A stretch of 48,280 bases of DNA from an uncultured Clostridia bacterium (GTDB lineage Bacteria; Bacillota; Clostridia; Oscillospirales; Ruminococcaceae): contig CALWZE010000080.1 in the NCBI GenBank assembly GCA_944385925.1, positions 1-48,280 on the forward strand, given 5' to 3'. The translations under genes and the position numbers were made by a program. This document shows positions 1-7,892 of the stretch, piece after piece. Under the pieces are notes generated by a model that was not told where the DNA came from, searched no databases, and saw nothing but the letters and a program-made list of their open reading frames with translations. Every line of letters starts with the position of its first letter. Within the stretch, counting starts at the first letter, position 1.

Positions 1-1080
1 ATGGCGGACGTTGTGGTCATGGTGACCGATCTGCGGGCCGGCGTAACGGCGGCGGATCAGGAAATTGCGGCGATATTGCAGCGCAGCGGCCGCCCGATCG
101 TGCTGGTGGTCAACAAGTGCGACGCCATTGGGGAAACACCGCTGGAGTTTTATGATTTCTATTCGCTGGGGCTGGGGGAACCGGTCGCGGTTTCCTCGGT
201 GCACGGCCATGGAACAGGCGATCTGCTGGACGCTGTTTGCGCATACTTGCAGCCGGCTCCCGAACAGGAAGAGGGGGAGGACGACGTCCGGGTTGCCATT
301 ATCGGCAAGCCGAACGCGGGAAAATCTTCTCTGGCAAACCGGCTGATTGGCGAAAACCGGATGATTGTTTCGGACGTCGCCGGTACAACACGAGATGCAG
401 TGGACGCGCATATAGAAAACCAGTACGGCAAGTTCACCATTATTGATACGGCCGGTATGCGCCGCAAGGGGAAAATAAACGACGATGTTGAGCGCTACAG
501 CGTTATGCGGGCGCTTGCAGCGGTGGACCGCGCCAATGTCTGCATAATCATGGTGGACGCGACCGAAGGGTTTACCGAGCAGGACAGCAAGGTAGCCGGT
601 TATGCGCATGACCAGGGAAAAGCCTGCGTTATCGCCGTGAATAAGTGGGACCTTGTGGAAAAAGACGGCAAGACGATGGAAAAACAGCGCGCGCAGTATG
701 AAAAGGATTTCAGCTTCATGTCCTATGCGCCGATCATCTTTATCTCGGCCAAGACCGGCCAGCGGGTGGATCGTTTGTTGGAACTGGTGCATTTCGTCGA
801 TACACAGCACGCCATGCGGATCACGACAGGCATGCTCAACGATCTGCTTGCCCGCGCGACTGCCCGGGTGCAGCCGCCTTCGGACAAGGGCAAGCGGCTG
901 AAAATCTACTATATGACCCAGTCTTCCACCCGTCCGCCGACGTTCGTGACCTTTGTGAATCGCGCGGATCTGTTCCATTTCTCCTATCAGCGGTATCTGG
1001 AAAATCAAATTCGGGAAACATTTGGATTGGAGGGAACGCCGATTCGCCTCGTGATCCGGGAACGGGGGGATCGTGGATGA
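1..1080 (+). CDS. der: Ribosome-assembly GTPase Der (EngA), 5' truncated by the window edge
   Basis: Der is an essential tandem-G-domain GTPase that helps mature the 50S ribosomal subunit. The visible 359 residues begin near the end of the first G domain (NKCD, the G4 motif, near residue 38). The second G domain is complete: GKPNAGKSS near 102-110, DTAGM near 149, NKWD near 214. A KH-like C-terminal domain with the family sequence RPPTFVTFVN follows. The first Walker A and G3 motifs must lie upstream of base 1, so the ATG at base 1 is almost certainly an internal Met. The stop overlaps the start of plsY by four bases (ATGA), which implies translational coupling. Family membership is clear. 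Only the N-terminal portion is missing, and that is an effect of the window edge, not of the gene. Confidence 0.97.
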   Translation: MADVVVMVTDLRAGVTAADQEIAAILQRSGRPIVLVVNKCDAIGETPLEFYDFYSLGLGEPVAVSSVHGHGTGDLLDAVCAYLQPAPEQEEGEDDVRVAIIGKPNAGKSSLANRLIGENRMIVSDVAGTTRDAVDAHIENQYGKFTIIDTAGMRRKGKINDDVERYSVMRALAAVDRANVCIIMVDATEGFTEQDSKVAGYAHDQGKACVIAVNKWDLVEKDGKTMEKQRAQYEKDFSFMSYAPIIFISAKTGQRVDRLLELVHFVDTQHAMRITTGMLNDLLARATARVQPPSDKGKRLKIYYMTQSSTRPPTFVTFVNRADLFHFSYQRYLENQIRETFGLEGTPIRLVIRERGDRG

Positions 1081-1712
1081 CGGCGGTCTATATTCTTTTG
1101 ACGGCGCTTGAGGGATATTTGTGCGGTTCCCTGTGTTTCGGGATAATTTTGACCCGGCTTTTTGCACATCAGGACATTCGGAGCATGGGCAGCGGCAACG
1201 CAGGCATGACGAATGTGCTGCGCTCGATCGGGGCTCTTCCCGGCGTCTTGACCGGGCTGGGAGATTTCCTGAAAGGGGCGGCGGCGATTGCTTTGGGACG
1301 TTGGCTGTTCTCCCTTGCGGGATTGGATCCTTACGTCGGAGCATGCCTGGCGGCGCTGACCGCTCTTTTGGGCCATCTGTATCCGGTTTATTTTGGCTTT
1401 CGCGGCGGCAAAGGGGTCATGACAACGGCGGGCATCCTGCTGGTCCTGAATCCCGTTATTCTTGCTGTATTGGCCGCCGTCTTCCTGATCGTTTTTGCAG
1501 CGACGCGGATTATATCTGTCGGATCTATTGTGGTCGCGGCTCTTTATCCGGTGGTCAATCTTGTTTATGCGCTGCTGAGTGAAACCGAACCGATTTTTTC
1601 CACCATTTTTGCGGCAGCAATTGGCGGCGCTGTGATCTGGATGCACCGTTCCAATATTCAGCGGATCAGGCAGGGAACCGAGAAAAAACTGGTGATCAAA
1701 AAGAAAAGCTGA
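1077..1712 (+). CDS. plsY: Acyl-phosphate:glycerol-3-phosphate acyltransferase PlsY
   Basis: PlsY moves an acyl group from acyl-phosphate to glycerol-3-phosphate, the first membrane step of phospholipid synthesis in Gram-positives. The 211-residue product is very hydrophobic and carries the family's three conserved loops: GSLCFG then DIRSMGSGNAGMTNVLR (residues ~18-50), GDFLKG (~61-66), and GHLYPVYFGFRGGKG (~100-114). Length is typical for PlsY. The start ATG overlaps the der stop (ATGA), so it is probably coupled to der; der-plsY adjacency is common in Firmicutes. The C-terminus is Lys-rich and cytosolic. A perfect-stem terminator follows 25 bases after the stop, so the operon ends here. Confidence 0.97.
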   Translation: MTAVYILLTALEGYLCGSLCFGIILTRLFAHQDIRSMGSGNAGMTNVLRSIGALPGVLTGLGDFLKGAAAIALGRWLFSLAGLDPYVGACLAALTALLGHLYPVYFGFRGGKGVMTTAGILLVLNPVILAVLAAVFLIVFAATRIISVGSIVVAALYPVVNLVYALLSETEPIFSTIFAAAIGGAVIWMHRSNIQRIRQGTEKKLVIKKKS

Positions 1713-1737
1713 CAATAATATAGAATTGTGTTGAACG

Positions 1738-1776
1738 AATGTTCTCTTTGGGGTATACTCATAGAGAACATTTTTT
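1738..1776 (+). terminator. Rho-independent terminator after plsY
   Basis: The ten-base arms AATGTTCTCT (1738-1747) and AGAGAACATT (1763-1772) are perfectly complementary around a 15-base loop and run into six Ts. It closes der-plsY. Confidence 0.85.
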
Positions 1777-2376
1777 ATTGGATGGAAGACGGCATGACCG
1801 GCGAGGCCGCGGTGAGATGATACTATAAAGTCAGGCGATCATATCTGAGAGTTCTGATAACCGATGCACTGGCTGCTCTTTTCTTATAGTCAAGAGGACA
1901 AAGTATCACGGTATTGCGTGGGAGAGTGAAAAATTTTTACCTTTAGCTTCGAATTAAGTGAAAGAATATGAGAAAATTCTGGAAAGGAACAAAAACAAAG
2001 CGCATGTTTGCAGGGGACGGTCAGGGGGATGCGGGAGATAAAATATGCGTGCTCATTTAAGAAAAATGGTCAGCAAAAAGCTTTTTGAGAAGCTGTGCGC
2101 GTGCTGGTCAAGCCAGGAGCATGTCCGTTGTTTTTTACTAAAACATAAAATATCCCCTGACAGAAACAGAGCGTATTAAAAGGGGTTCGCTTTGATGCGG
2201 AATTAGGAAAAATTATGGTGTAAAAGCTGACCTTGCCATACTTTGCGCAAAATCCCGGTTGTTCCCGGCGCTGAGAGCAGGGGGCCGGAAAATGCTCCGG
2301 CTACGCTTGAAAGACTTGCCGGTAAAATCCCTTTGCGCAGCACCGGAAAATTATTTGGTATTACAATAACAGACGA
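1777..2376. other. 600-bp intergenic stretch with little recognisable content
   Basis: No gene is clearly supported here. An inverted pair, GTCAGGGGGAT (2020-2030) and ATCCCCTGAC (2152-2161), brackets about 120 bases that include a possible 44-codon ORF. A hairpin GCCGGA/TCCGGC lies near 2291-2308. Base composition is AT-richer than the flanking genes. It could be a decayed gene, an unrecognised RNA or the regulatory region of rmuC. Confidence 0.4.
2045..2179 (+). CDS. Possible small ORF, 44 residues, unsupported beyond a ribosome binding site
   Basis: An ATG preceded by GGGAG at about eight bases opens a 44-codon frame that begins MRAHLRKMVSKKLFEKL, with four Cys residues later. No family is recognised and no terminator follows closely. 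It lies between the arms of the 2020/2161 inverted pair. Chance is a real explanation. Confidence 0.15.
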   Translation: MRAHLRKMVSKKLFEKLCACWSSQEHVRCFLLKHKISPDRNRAY

Positions 2377-2394
2377 TTGGAAAACGGAGAAAAA

Positions 2395-3714
2395 ATGACG
2401 AATTCTTTATTGGCGGCGCTTGGTATAATCGCGCTGGCGGATTTTTTGCTTACGCTTGTTTTGCTGTTTAGAAGCTTTAAGAGAAGCCATGCCGGAATAG
2501 ATGATCAGATGCGCAGAGAAATTGCAGAGGAACAGCGGGAATCCCGGCGGGAAACATCTGAAAACATCATGCAGATGGCGGAACTGCTGAATCGATCGAT
2601 GCAGGGCGCTTTTCAGCGCCAGGACGCGCGTATGGACGCGCTGACCAAAGGCGTTTCGGATAATTTGCGGATCGTGTCGGAAAATCTGCGCGGATATGCG
2701 CTGCAAAGCGAGCAGAGACTGGAAAATATCCGCACAACAGTCGAGCACAGGCTCAGTGCGATGCAGCAGGACAATGAGAAAAAGCTGGAGCAGATGCGGG
2801 AAACCGTGGATGAAAAGCTGCAAAAAACCTTGAATGAACGGCTAAGCCAAAGCTTTGGTATGGTAAGCGAGCGTCTTGAGCAGGTTTACAAGGGACTCGG
2901 CGAGATGCAGAATCTTGCAAACGGCGTTGGGGATTTGAAAAAGGTTCTGTCCAATGTGAAAACGCGTGGAATCCTCGGCGAAGTGCAGCTGGGCGCTATT
3001 TTGGAACAGATTTTGGCGCCGGAACAATACTTGCGTGAGGTGGTAACCAAAGCGGGCAGCCGGGATCATGTCGAATTTGCAGTGAAGCTTCCGGGCACAG
3101 GAGACACGGCGACATTGCTGCCAATCGACGCAAAGTTTCCGCTGGACGCCTATACAAAATTGGTCGAGGCTTATGATTCAGCCAACGCGGAGCAGGTCGA
3201 GTTTGCGGCAAAAGAGTTGGTGGGGCGTATTCGAGCACAGGCCAAAGACATTCGGGACAAATACATCGACCCGCCCCACACGACCGATTTTGCGGTGCTG
3301 TTTTTCCCGATCGAAGGGCTTTATGCCGAAGCTGTGCGTCGCGGATTGGTGGAAACCTTGCAGCGGGACTATAAAGTCAGTATAGCGGGTCCGACAACAA
3401 TGGCGGCGCTTTTGAACAGCTTGCAGATGGGATTCCGGACATTGGCAATACAGAAACGTTCAAGCGAGGTCTGGCGTGTGTTGGGCGAGGTTAAGCAGGA
3501 ATTTGAGAATTTTGCCGCAGTGCTCGCACAGACACAGCAGCGTCTGAACCAGGCGAATTCCGAGCTGGACAAGCTGGTCGGCGTCAGAACAAGGCAGATT
3601 CAGAAAAAGCTGCAGGATGTTTCGTCGCTCAAAGAAAGGGAAAAAGAAATAAAAAAAAAGAAAAATCTTGCAGAAAAAGATGATTCTCCGACGCTTTTCG
3701 GCGATATGCGTTAA
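2395..3714 (+). CDS. rmuC: DNA recombination protein RmuC homologue
   Basis: RmuC-family proteins are coiled-coil proteins with a nuclease-like fold; loss affects inversion at short inverted repeats in E. coli, but the biochemical role is unsettled. From the ATG the product has 439 residues: an N-terminal membrane helix (~4-24), a long charged coiled coil (~30-170), then the RmuC domain with RGILGEVQLGAILEQIL, LPIDAKFPLDAY, YIDPPHTTDFAVLFFPIEGLYAE and GPTTMAALLNSLQMGFR. The tail is a Lys-rich, charged stretch. An upstream in-frame TTG at 2377 is possible, but GGAGA at 2386-2390 serves the ATG at 2395 better. The gene stands alone, with long gaps upstream and a short one downstream. Confidence 0.93.
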   Translation: MTNSLLAALGIIALADFLLTLVLLFRSFKRSHAGIDDQMRREIAEEQRESRRETSENIMQMAELLNRSMQGAFQRQDARMDALTKGVSDNLRIVSENLRGYALQSEQRLENIRTTVEHRLSAMQQDNEKKLEQMRETVDEKLQKTLNERLSQSFGMVSERLEQVYKGLGEMQNLANGVGDLKKVLSNVKTRGILGEVQLGAILEQILAPEQYLREVVTKAGSRDHVEFAVKLPGTGDTATLLPIDAKFPLDAYTKLVEAYDSANAEQVEFAAKELVGRIRAQAKDIRDKYIDPPHTTDFAVLFFPIEGLYAEAVRRGLVETLQRDYKVSIAGPTTMAALLNSLQMGFRTLAIQKRSSEVWRVLGEVKQEFENFAAVLAQTQQRLNQANSELDKLVGVRTRQIQKKLQDVSSLKEREKEIKKKKNLAEKDDSPTLFGDMR

Positions 3715-3790
3715 GTAAAGGGGTGTTTTTTGGTTAAATAAGTCGAATTTATTCGAGCTTTTTCGACAAACGAACCTCACTTCGCTGTGC

Positions 3791-3805
3791 TATGCTACTA
3801 GCATA
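3791..3805. promoter_or_regulatory. 15-bp dyad just upstream of the 83-residue gene
   Basis: TATGCTA and TAGCATA are perfect inverted arms around one C, six bases before the AGGAGGG ribosome binding site (3811-3817). TATGCT also resembles a -10 element, so a repressor bound here could block initiation. This is a symmetry observation only. Confidence 0.35.
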
Positions 3806-3823
3806 AAAAGAGGAGGGACATGA

Positions 3824-4075
3824 ATGCAGCGCTTTTTTGTCACCGAATCGATTGCAGTCACCGAAGAGGGAGAGAAAATAAGTTGTTATGGGGTGCGGTC
3901 GGTTTTGGGCACCGAAATTCGGGATTTGTGTTTTGAAGAGGAAAAGGAAAGATTAAGAGAACTGGTTGAAATAATGAATGCGGAGAATCTTGACGAGCAG
4001 TCAGCAATCTATGTTATTGAAGATTTCTGCATGGAATGCGCGATACCAGAACGAAAACGCCGATGCAGCTCTTAA
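3824..4075 (+). CDS. Small DUF6514-like protein of unknown function
   Basis: The 83-residue product is acidic in the middle and basic at the very end (ERKRRCSS). It has the layout I associate with the DUF6514 family of Clostridia: an early YGVR segment, a central Glu-rich helix (EEEKERLRELVEIMN) and a closing VIEDF. A strong AGGAGGG sits six bases before the ATG, so expression is credible. There is no signal peptide and no membrane helix. A 15-bp dyad covers its probable promoter. Neighbours (rmuC and a peptide-transport operon) give no hint of role. The domain name is from recall of the family pattern and has not been searched. Confidence 0.7.
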   Translation: MQRFFVTESIAVTEEGEKISCYGVRSVLGTEIRDLCFEEEKERLRELVEIMNAENLDEQSAIYVIEDFCMECAIPERKRRCSS

Positions 4076-4412
4076 ATAAAATGCCCATAAAATGAAATCT
4101 GCCCATAATTGCATTTTCAGCAAACTCTTTCCAACATTGCGGATTGTTCGGAAAAAAGATGTGGCAGTATTTTGTTAAAGGGATTGACGGGTGATTAAGA
4201 CTGATTAATGCGCAAAGTAGGCGCGGCAAACCTTGCAAAGTGCGGAAAACTGCATAATTAAAGAATAAATTGTGGGCTGGTTAACGGGGTAACCGGCTGA
4301 ATTTTTGTCAAAAATAAAAGTTTTTTGGATGGTTGTGGTATCTGTATTCCAGATATTTTATAGCGATGTAAAGCGGTAAGTGTTAGTATATTAATATTCA
4401 AGGGGAAACGGA
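4076..4412. other. AT-rich intergenic stretch before the peptide operon
   Basis: No gene is supported. The only structure seen is a terminator-like hairpin at 4276-4306. The remainder is AT-rich sequence leading to the putative promoter and operator at 4413-4465. Confidence 0.5.
4276..4306 (+). terminator. Weak terminator-like hairpin
   Basis: GCTGGTTA (4276-4283) pairs with TAACCGGC (4290-4297) through one G-U pair, followed by five Ts at 4302-4306. It lies 200 bases after the small gene and may end its transcript. Confidence 0.4.
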
Positions 4413-4440
4413 TTGTATTTTTGTACAATTCGTCTATTTT
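4413..4440 (+). promoter_or_regulatory. Possible sigma-A promoter of the peptide operon
   Basis: TTGTAT (4413-4418), 16 bases, TATTTT (4435-4440). Both boxes are imperfect, but the location just upstream of a palindromic operator and 88 bases before the first gene is suitable. Confidence 0.3.
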
Positions 4441-4451
4441 CCCCCAAACAC

Positions 4452-4465
4452 GGAAAACGTTTTCC
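4452..4465. promoter_or_regulatory. LacI/CcpA-type palindromic operator candidate
   Basis: GGAAAACGTTTTCC is a perfect 14-bp palindrome centred on CG, the hallmark of LacI-family sites. It matches most fixed positions of the CcpA cre pattern. It would overlap or just follow the transcription start of the putative promoter at 4413-4440, where a bound repressor would block transcription. Confidence 0.45.
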
Positions 4466-4528
4466 TGTCAGTGCTCCGTGTGTGGGCTTTAAAAATAAGC
4501 AGATGGATATTTGGAATGGGGTAATTTC

Positions 4529-5962
4529 ATGCAGTGGGTATTGATCGTTCTCGGATGTGCGATTCTGGCGGTTTTGGGCGTTTGTGTTGTCCGAACCATC
4601 ATTTGCGGTAAGAGAAAACCGGTTTGTACATTGGAGCAGAAAACCGATGCGCGTGCGCTGCGCTATGGGGATAAGCTGGCAAAGCTGATTCGGTGTGAAA
4701 CGGTATCTTCCAAGGACGATCCGTCCAGGGACAAGTTTTATAAATTCCAGGACCTTATTGCGGAAGAATTTCCGCATTTGCATGCAGCGTGTGAAAAACA
4801 CGATTTTAACGGCAGCCTGCTTTATAAATGGAAGGGTGGTCCCGGGCAGCCGATCATGCTCATGGCGCATATGGACGTCGTTGCGGCGGCGGACGGCTGG
4901 GAGCATCCGCCTTTTGCAGGAGAGGTCGTGGACGGCGTTGTCTGGGGACGCGGAACGCTGGATACCAAGGGAACGCTTTTTTCGATCCTGCAAAGTGTTG
5001 ACGAGATGATCGAGGCGGGCGTAACGCCCAGTTGCGACGTGTACATAGCGAGCTCCTGTTCAGAGGAATACGGCGGCGAGGGTGGCCCGATGACCGCTGC
5101 TTTCCTGAAAGAGAACGGTGTGCAGCTCAAATTCCTCATTGACGAGGGCGGGGTAATCCTGCATGAGCCAGTCCCGGGTGCGGACGGCGTTTTTGCGATG
5201 ATTGGCGTCCTGGAAAAGGGATGCGCCGATGTACATTTTGTTGCGCGCGGCAATGGTGGCCATTCCAGCGTGCCGAAGAAAAACGACACGGTTGCAAGAC
5301 TGGCAAAGTTTGTTCTGGCAATTGAGAAGAAATCGCCCTTCAAAGGCGAAATCTATCCTGCGCTTGCGGAGATGCTGCGCCGCATTGCGCCGACAATGAA
5401 GTTCAGCACACGCTTTTTCTATGCAAACCTCTGGCTGTTTAAGCCGCTGCTGGAACGGGTTCTGCCTGAGGTGAATCCGAACTTTTCCGCGATGTCCCGT
5501 AATACGATCGCCTTTACCCGCATGCAGGGTTCGAACGGCAACAACATCCTGCCGCAGGAAGCGTGGGTAAACGCCAATATCCGTTTGCTCGGAAATAGTG
5601 ATCCGGCTGAAAGCGTTGCCAAGGTTGCGGCAGTTGCCAAAAAATTCGGCGTTGAGCCTGAATATGATCACGCGACGGCAGGAAGCCCGGTCACAAGCAG
5701 CGAGTGCGACTCCTTTAAACTGGTAGAGCAGGCGATCAGCGAGCAGTTTGGCGGAATCCAGGCGATACCCTACCCGGTGCTTGGCGGAACCGATAGCCGG
5801 AACTATGTGGATGTATGTGACAATATTATCCGTTTCTGCCCGCTTTATGTGAACCGGCAGCAATTTAACGCGCCGCATGGAATGAACGAAAATCTGAATG
5901 CTTCGGCGTTGCCCGACGCGGTGGACTTTTACAAAAAGCTGATTGCAAAGCTGAACGGCTGA
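4529..5962 (+). CDS. Membrane-anchored M20 family metallopeptidase (carboxypeptidase S-like)
   Basis: M20 enzymes are di-zinc hydrolases that cleave peptides or N-acyl amino acids. The 477-residue product starts with one strong membrane helix (residues ~2-24) and then follows the CPS1/PM20D1 pattern. Expected metal or catalytic residues are visible: His and Asp in MAHMDVV, Asp in RGTLDTKG, the Glu pair in CSEEYGG, Asp in LIDEGG and the late His in APHGMNENL. The dimerisation-domain sequence GNGGHSSVPKK is also present. The ATG at 4529 is preferred over an upstream TTG at 4511 because it follows a G-rich ATGGGG and begins directly at the membrane helix. It is first in an operon with a peptide importer. 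That suggests trimming of peptides at the membrane or after import, but which side the domain faces is not settled by the sequence. Confidence 0.88.
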   Translation: MQWVLIVLGCAILAVLGVCVVRTIICGKRKPVCTLEQKTDARALRYGDKLAKLIRCETVSSKDDPSRDKFYKFQDLIAEEFPHLHAACEKHDFNGSLLYKWKGGPGQPIMLMAHMDVVAAADGWEHPPFAGEVVDGVVWGRGTLDTKGTLFSILQSVDEMIEAGVTPSCDVYIASSCSEEYGGEGGPMTAAFLKENGVQLKFLIDEGGVILHEPVPGADGVFAMIGVLEKGCADVHFVARGNGGHSSVPKKNDTVARLAKFVLAIEKKSPFKGEIYPALAEMLRRIAPTMKFSTRFFYANLWLFKPLLERVLPEVNPNFSAMSRNTIAFTRMQGSNGNNILPQEAWVNANIRLLGNSDPAESVAKVAAVAKKFGVEPEYDHATAGSPVTSSECDSFKLVEQAISEQFGGIQAIPYPVLGGTDSRNYVDVCDNIIRFCPLYVNRQQFNAPHGMNENLNASALPDAVDFYKKLIAKLNG

Positions 5963-5995
5963 AACCATTAGCAATTTCAATAAGGAGAGAACAGC

Positions 5996-6979
5996 ATGGG
6001 GAGATATATCCTTAAACGTCTGGGCATCTCGATAATTGTCTTTTTTGGCATTACGATCCTTGCCTATGCGATCACATCCATGATGCCCGGCACGCCGATG
6101 GACTTTGTCGTCGCATCCAACCCGAATATGTCGGCAGAGCAGATAGCGGCGTTAACCGAACAGTACGGACTGGACAAGCCGCTGATTGTACAGTATTTTT
6201 CCTGGCTGTGGCAGATGCTGCACGGAAACCTCGGCTATTCCTATCAGACGTCCCAGGATGTTTTTCAGCTGATTGTGGCAAAACTCGGACCGACTCTGCT
6301 GCTTACGGTTACTTCAATGGTGATTGCGCTGATTATTGCAATTCCATTGGGTATCCTTGCAGCTGTAAAGCCAAAGTCCGGTTTTGACTACATATCTTCC
6401 GCCTTCGCCTTTATCGGCAACTCTCTTCCGGGATTCTTTTTCGGCATGATCCTTATCCTGCTCGTTTCGGTCAAGCTCAACTGGCTGCCGATGAGTGGAA
6501 TGTATACCATGCCGGATAACCACAATTTTGCGGATTTGATTCGGCATCTGATTCTCCCGGCTTTTTCGCTTTCGCTTCAGCAGCTCGGTTATTTCATGCG
6601 CTATATGCGCAGCAGCATGATCGAGACGCTTGGACAGGATTTTATCCGTACGGCCAAAGCAAAAGGACTTAGCCGCAATTCTATCATTATCAAGCATGCG
6701 CTGCGTAACTCAATTAACCCGATCATTGTCAATATCGGCGCACAGATCCCCTTCCTGATCGGCGGATCGGTGGTTATTGAATCACTCTTCAGCTGGCCGG
6801 GTATCGGAAAGCTTTTGACGACTTCAATTGATGCGCGCGATTATCCGGTACTGATGGGAATTACGATTTTTATCGCGGTTGCTGTTCTGATCGGCAATCT
6901 GCTCGTTGATATTGTTTGCAGTCTGGTAGACCCGCGGATTCGTTGTGTGTCGGAGGGAGGAAAAAAGAGTGGCAAGTAA
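5996..6979 (+). CDS. dppB: Peptide ABC transporter permease, DppB/OppB type
   Basis: This is the first of two membrane subunits of a dipeptide/oligopeptide/nickel-class importer. The 327 residues show the typical start MGRYILKRLGISIIVFFGIT, an N-terminal helix, a long extracytoplasmic loop and five more helices. The ATPase-coupling EAA loop is visible near residues 215-235 (GQDFIRTAKAKGLSR then KHALRNS). The ending VDIVCSLVDPRIR is characteristic of the family. An AAGGAGAG site lies before the ATG. It overlaps the next permease by 11 bases. Substrate class follows from the flanking peptidases; the exact peptide length is unknown, so dppB is used only as a family label. Confidence 0.93.
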   Translation: MGRYILKRLGISIIVFFGITILAYAITSMMPGTPMDFVVASNPNMSAEQIAALTEQYGLDKPLIVQYFSWLWQMLHGNLGYSYQTSQDVFQLIVAKLGPTLLLTVTSMVIALIIAIPLGILAAVKPKSGFDYISSAFAFIGNSLPGFFFGMILILLVSVKLNWLPMSGMYTMPDNHNFADLIRHLILPAFSLSLQQLGYFMRYMRSSMIETLGQDFIRTAKAKGLSRNSIIIKHALRNSINPIIVNIGAQIPFLIGGSVVIESLFSWPGIGKLLTTSIDARDYPVLMGITIFIAVAVLIGNLLVDIVCSLVDPRIRCVSEGGKKSGK

Positions 6980-7838
6980 GAGCAAAAAGGAATATTCCTA
7001 CCTTCGTGACGTAACGACCAAGTTTTGCAGGCACAAAGCGGCGCTTGTCGGCTCGATCACTTTGATTTTGCTGACGCTGATTGTCGTGTTTTTGCCGATG
7101 ATCACCTCGATTGATCCCTATACCACCAATGCGACGGCACACAATGCGATGCCGAGCGCAGAACATCTGCTCGGAACGGATGAAATTGGACGAGATCTGT
7201 TTGCGAGATTGATCTATGGCGGCCGGACCTCGCTGCTTGTCGGCATTTTGTCGACCTTGATCAGCCTGCTGATCGGTGTTCCGCTCGGCCTGATTGCGGG
7301 CTACTACCGCGGACCGGTTGAGACCTTTATCATGCGTCTGACCGATGTGTTCATGTCTTTCCCGTCCATGATTCTGATCATGGTTCTTGTCGCGGTATTC
7401 GGTACCTCGATCACCTCGGTTACGGTGGTTATCGGTATAACCGGCTGGACCCAGTTTGCAAGGCTGGTTTATATGGACACCCTTTCGACGCGGGAACGCC
7501 AATATGTCGAGGCGGCAGTCTCTTCCGGCGTGCGGGATTTTTCTCTGATCACCAAGTATATTTTGCCGAACACTTTTTCTCCGGTGATGGTTACCTTTAC
7601 CTTCCGCACCGCCAACGCGATCCTGACCGAGTCGGCGCTGAGCTATATGGGTTATGGTATTAAGCCGCCGATGGCTTCCTGGGGAAATATTTTGAACTAT
7701 GCGCAGAGCCTGACCACGCTGACCATGCGTCCCTGGGTCTGGATCCCCGCAGGTTTGCTGCTTCTGATCACGGTGCTTTCCATCAACTTCATCGGTGACG
7801 GCCTGCGCGACGCGCTGGACCCGAAAACCAAGGTCTAA
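6969..7838 (+). CDS. dppC: Peptide ABC transporter permease, DppC/OppC type
   Basis: Second permease subunit, 289 residues from a GTG start at 6969 (VASKSKKEYSYL). The site GGAGGGAGG (6953-6961) is well spaced for this GTG, and the start lies inside the end of dppB, indicating coupling. The N-terminal OppC segment is followed by a first membrane helix (~25-47). The family sequence LLGTDEIGRDLFARLIYGGRTSL comes next, then the transmembrane core. The EAA loop with RERQYVEAA SSGV-like spacing appears near residue 180, and the ending DGLRDALDPK is the standard C-terminus of this family. It works with dppB to form the translocation path. Confidence 0.93.
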   Translation: MASKSKKEYSYLRDVTTKFCRHKAALVGSITLILLTLIVVFLPMITSIDPYTTNATAHNAMPSAEHLLGTDEIGRDLFARLIYGGRTSLLVGILSTLISLLIGVPLGLIAGYYRGPVETFIMRLTDVFMSFPSMILIMVLVAVFGTSITSVTVVIGITGWTQFARLVYMDTLSTRERQYVEAAVSSGVRDFSLITKYILPNTFSPVMVTFTFRTANAILTESALSYMGYGIKPPMASWGNILNYAQSLTTLTMRPWVWIPAGLLLLITVLSINFIGDGLRDALDPKTKV

Positions 7839-7892
7839 TTTGTTTACAAACCGCAAGGTTGTAATAAAAGAATCATCAGGAGGATTCAAGCA

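Noticed and set aside
1738-1772. GTTCTCT/AGAGAAC as an SOS or other operator
   Set aside because: The arms continue into a T-run directly after plsY, which fits a terminator, and the 15-base loop does not fit GAAC-N4-GTTC.
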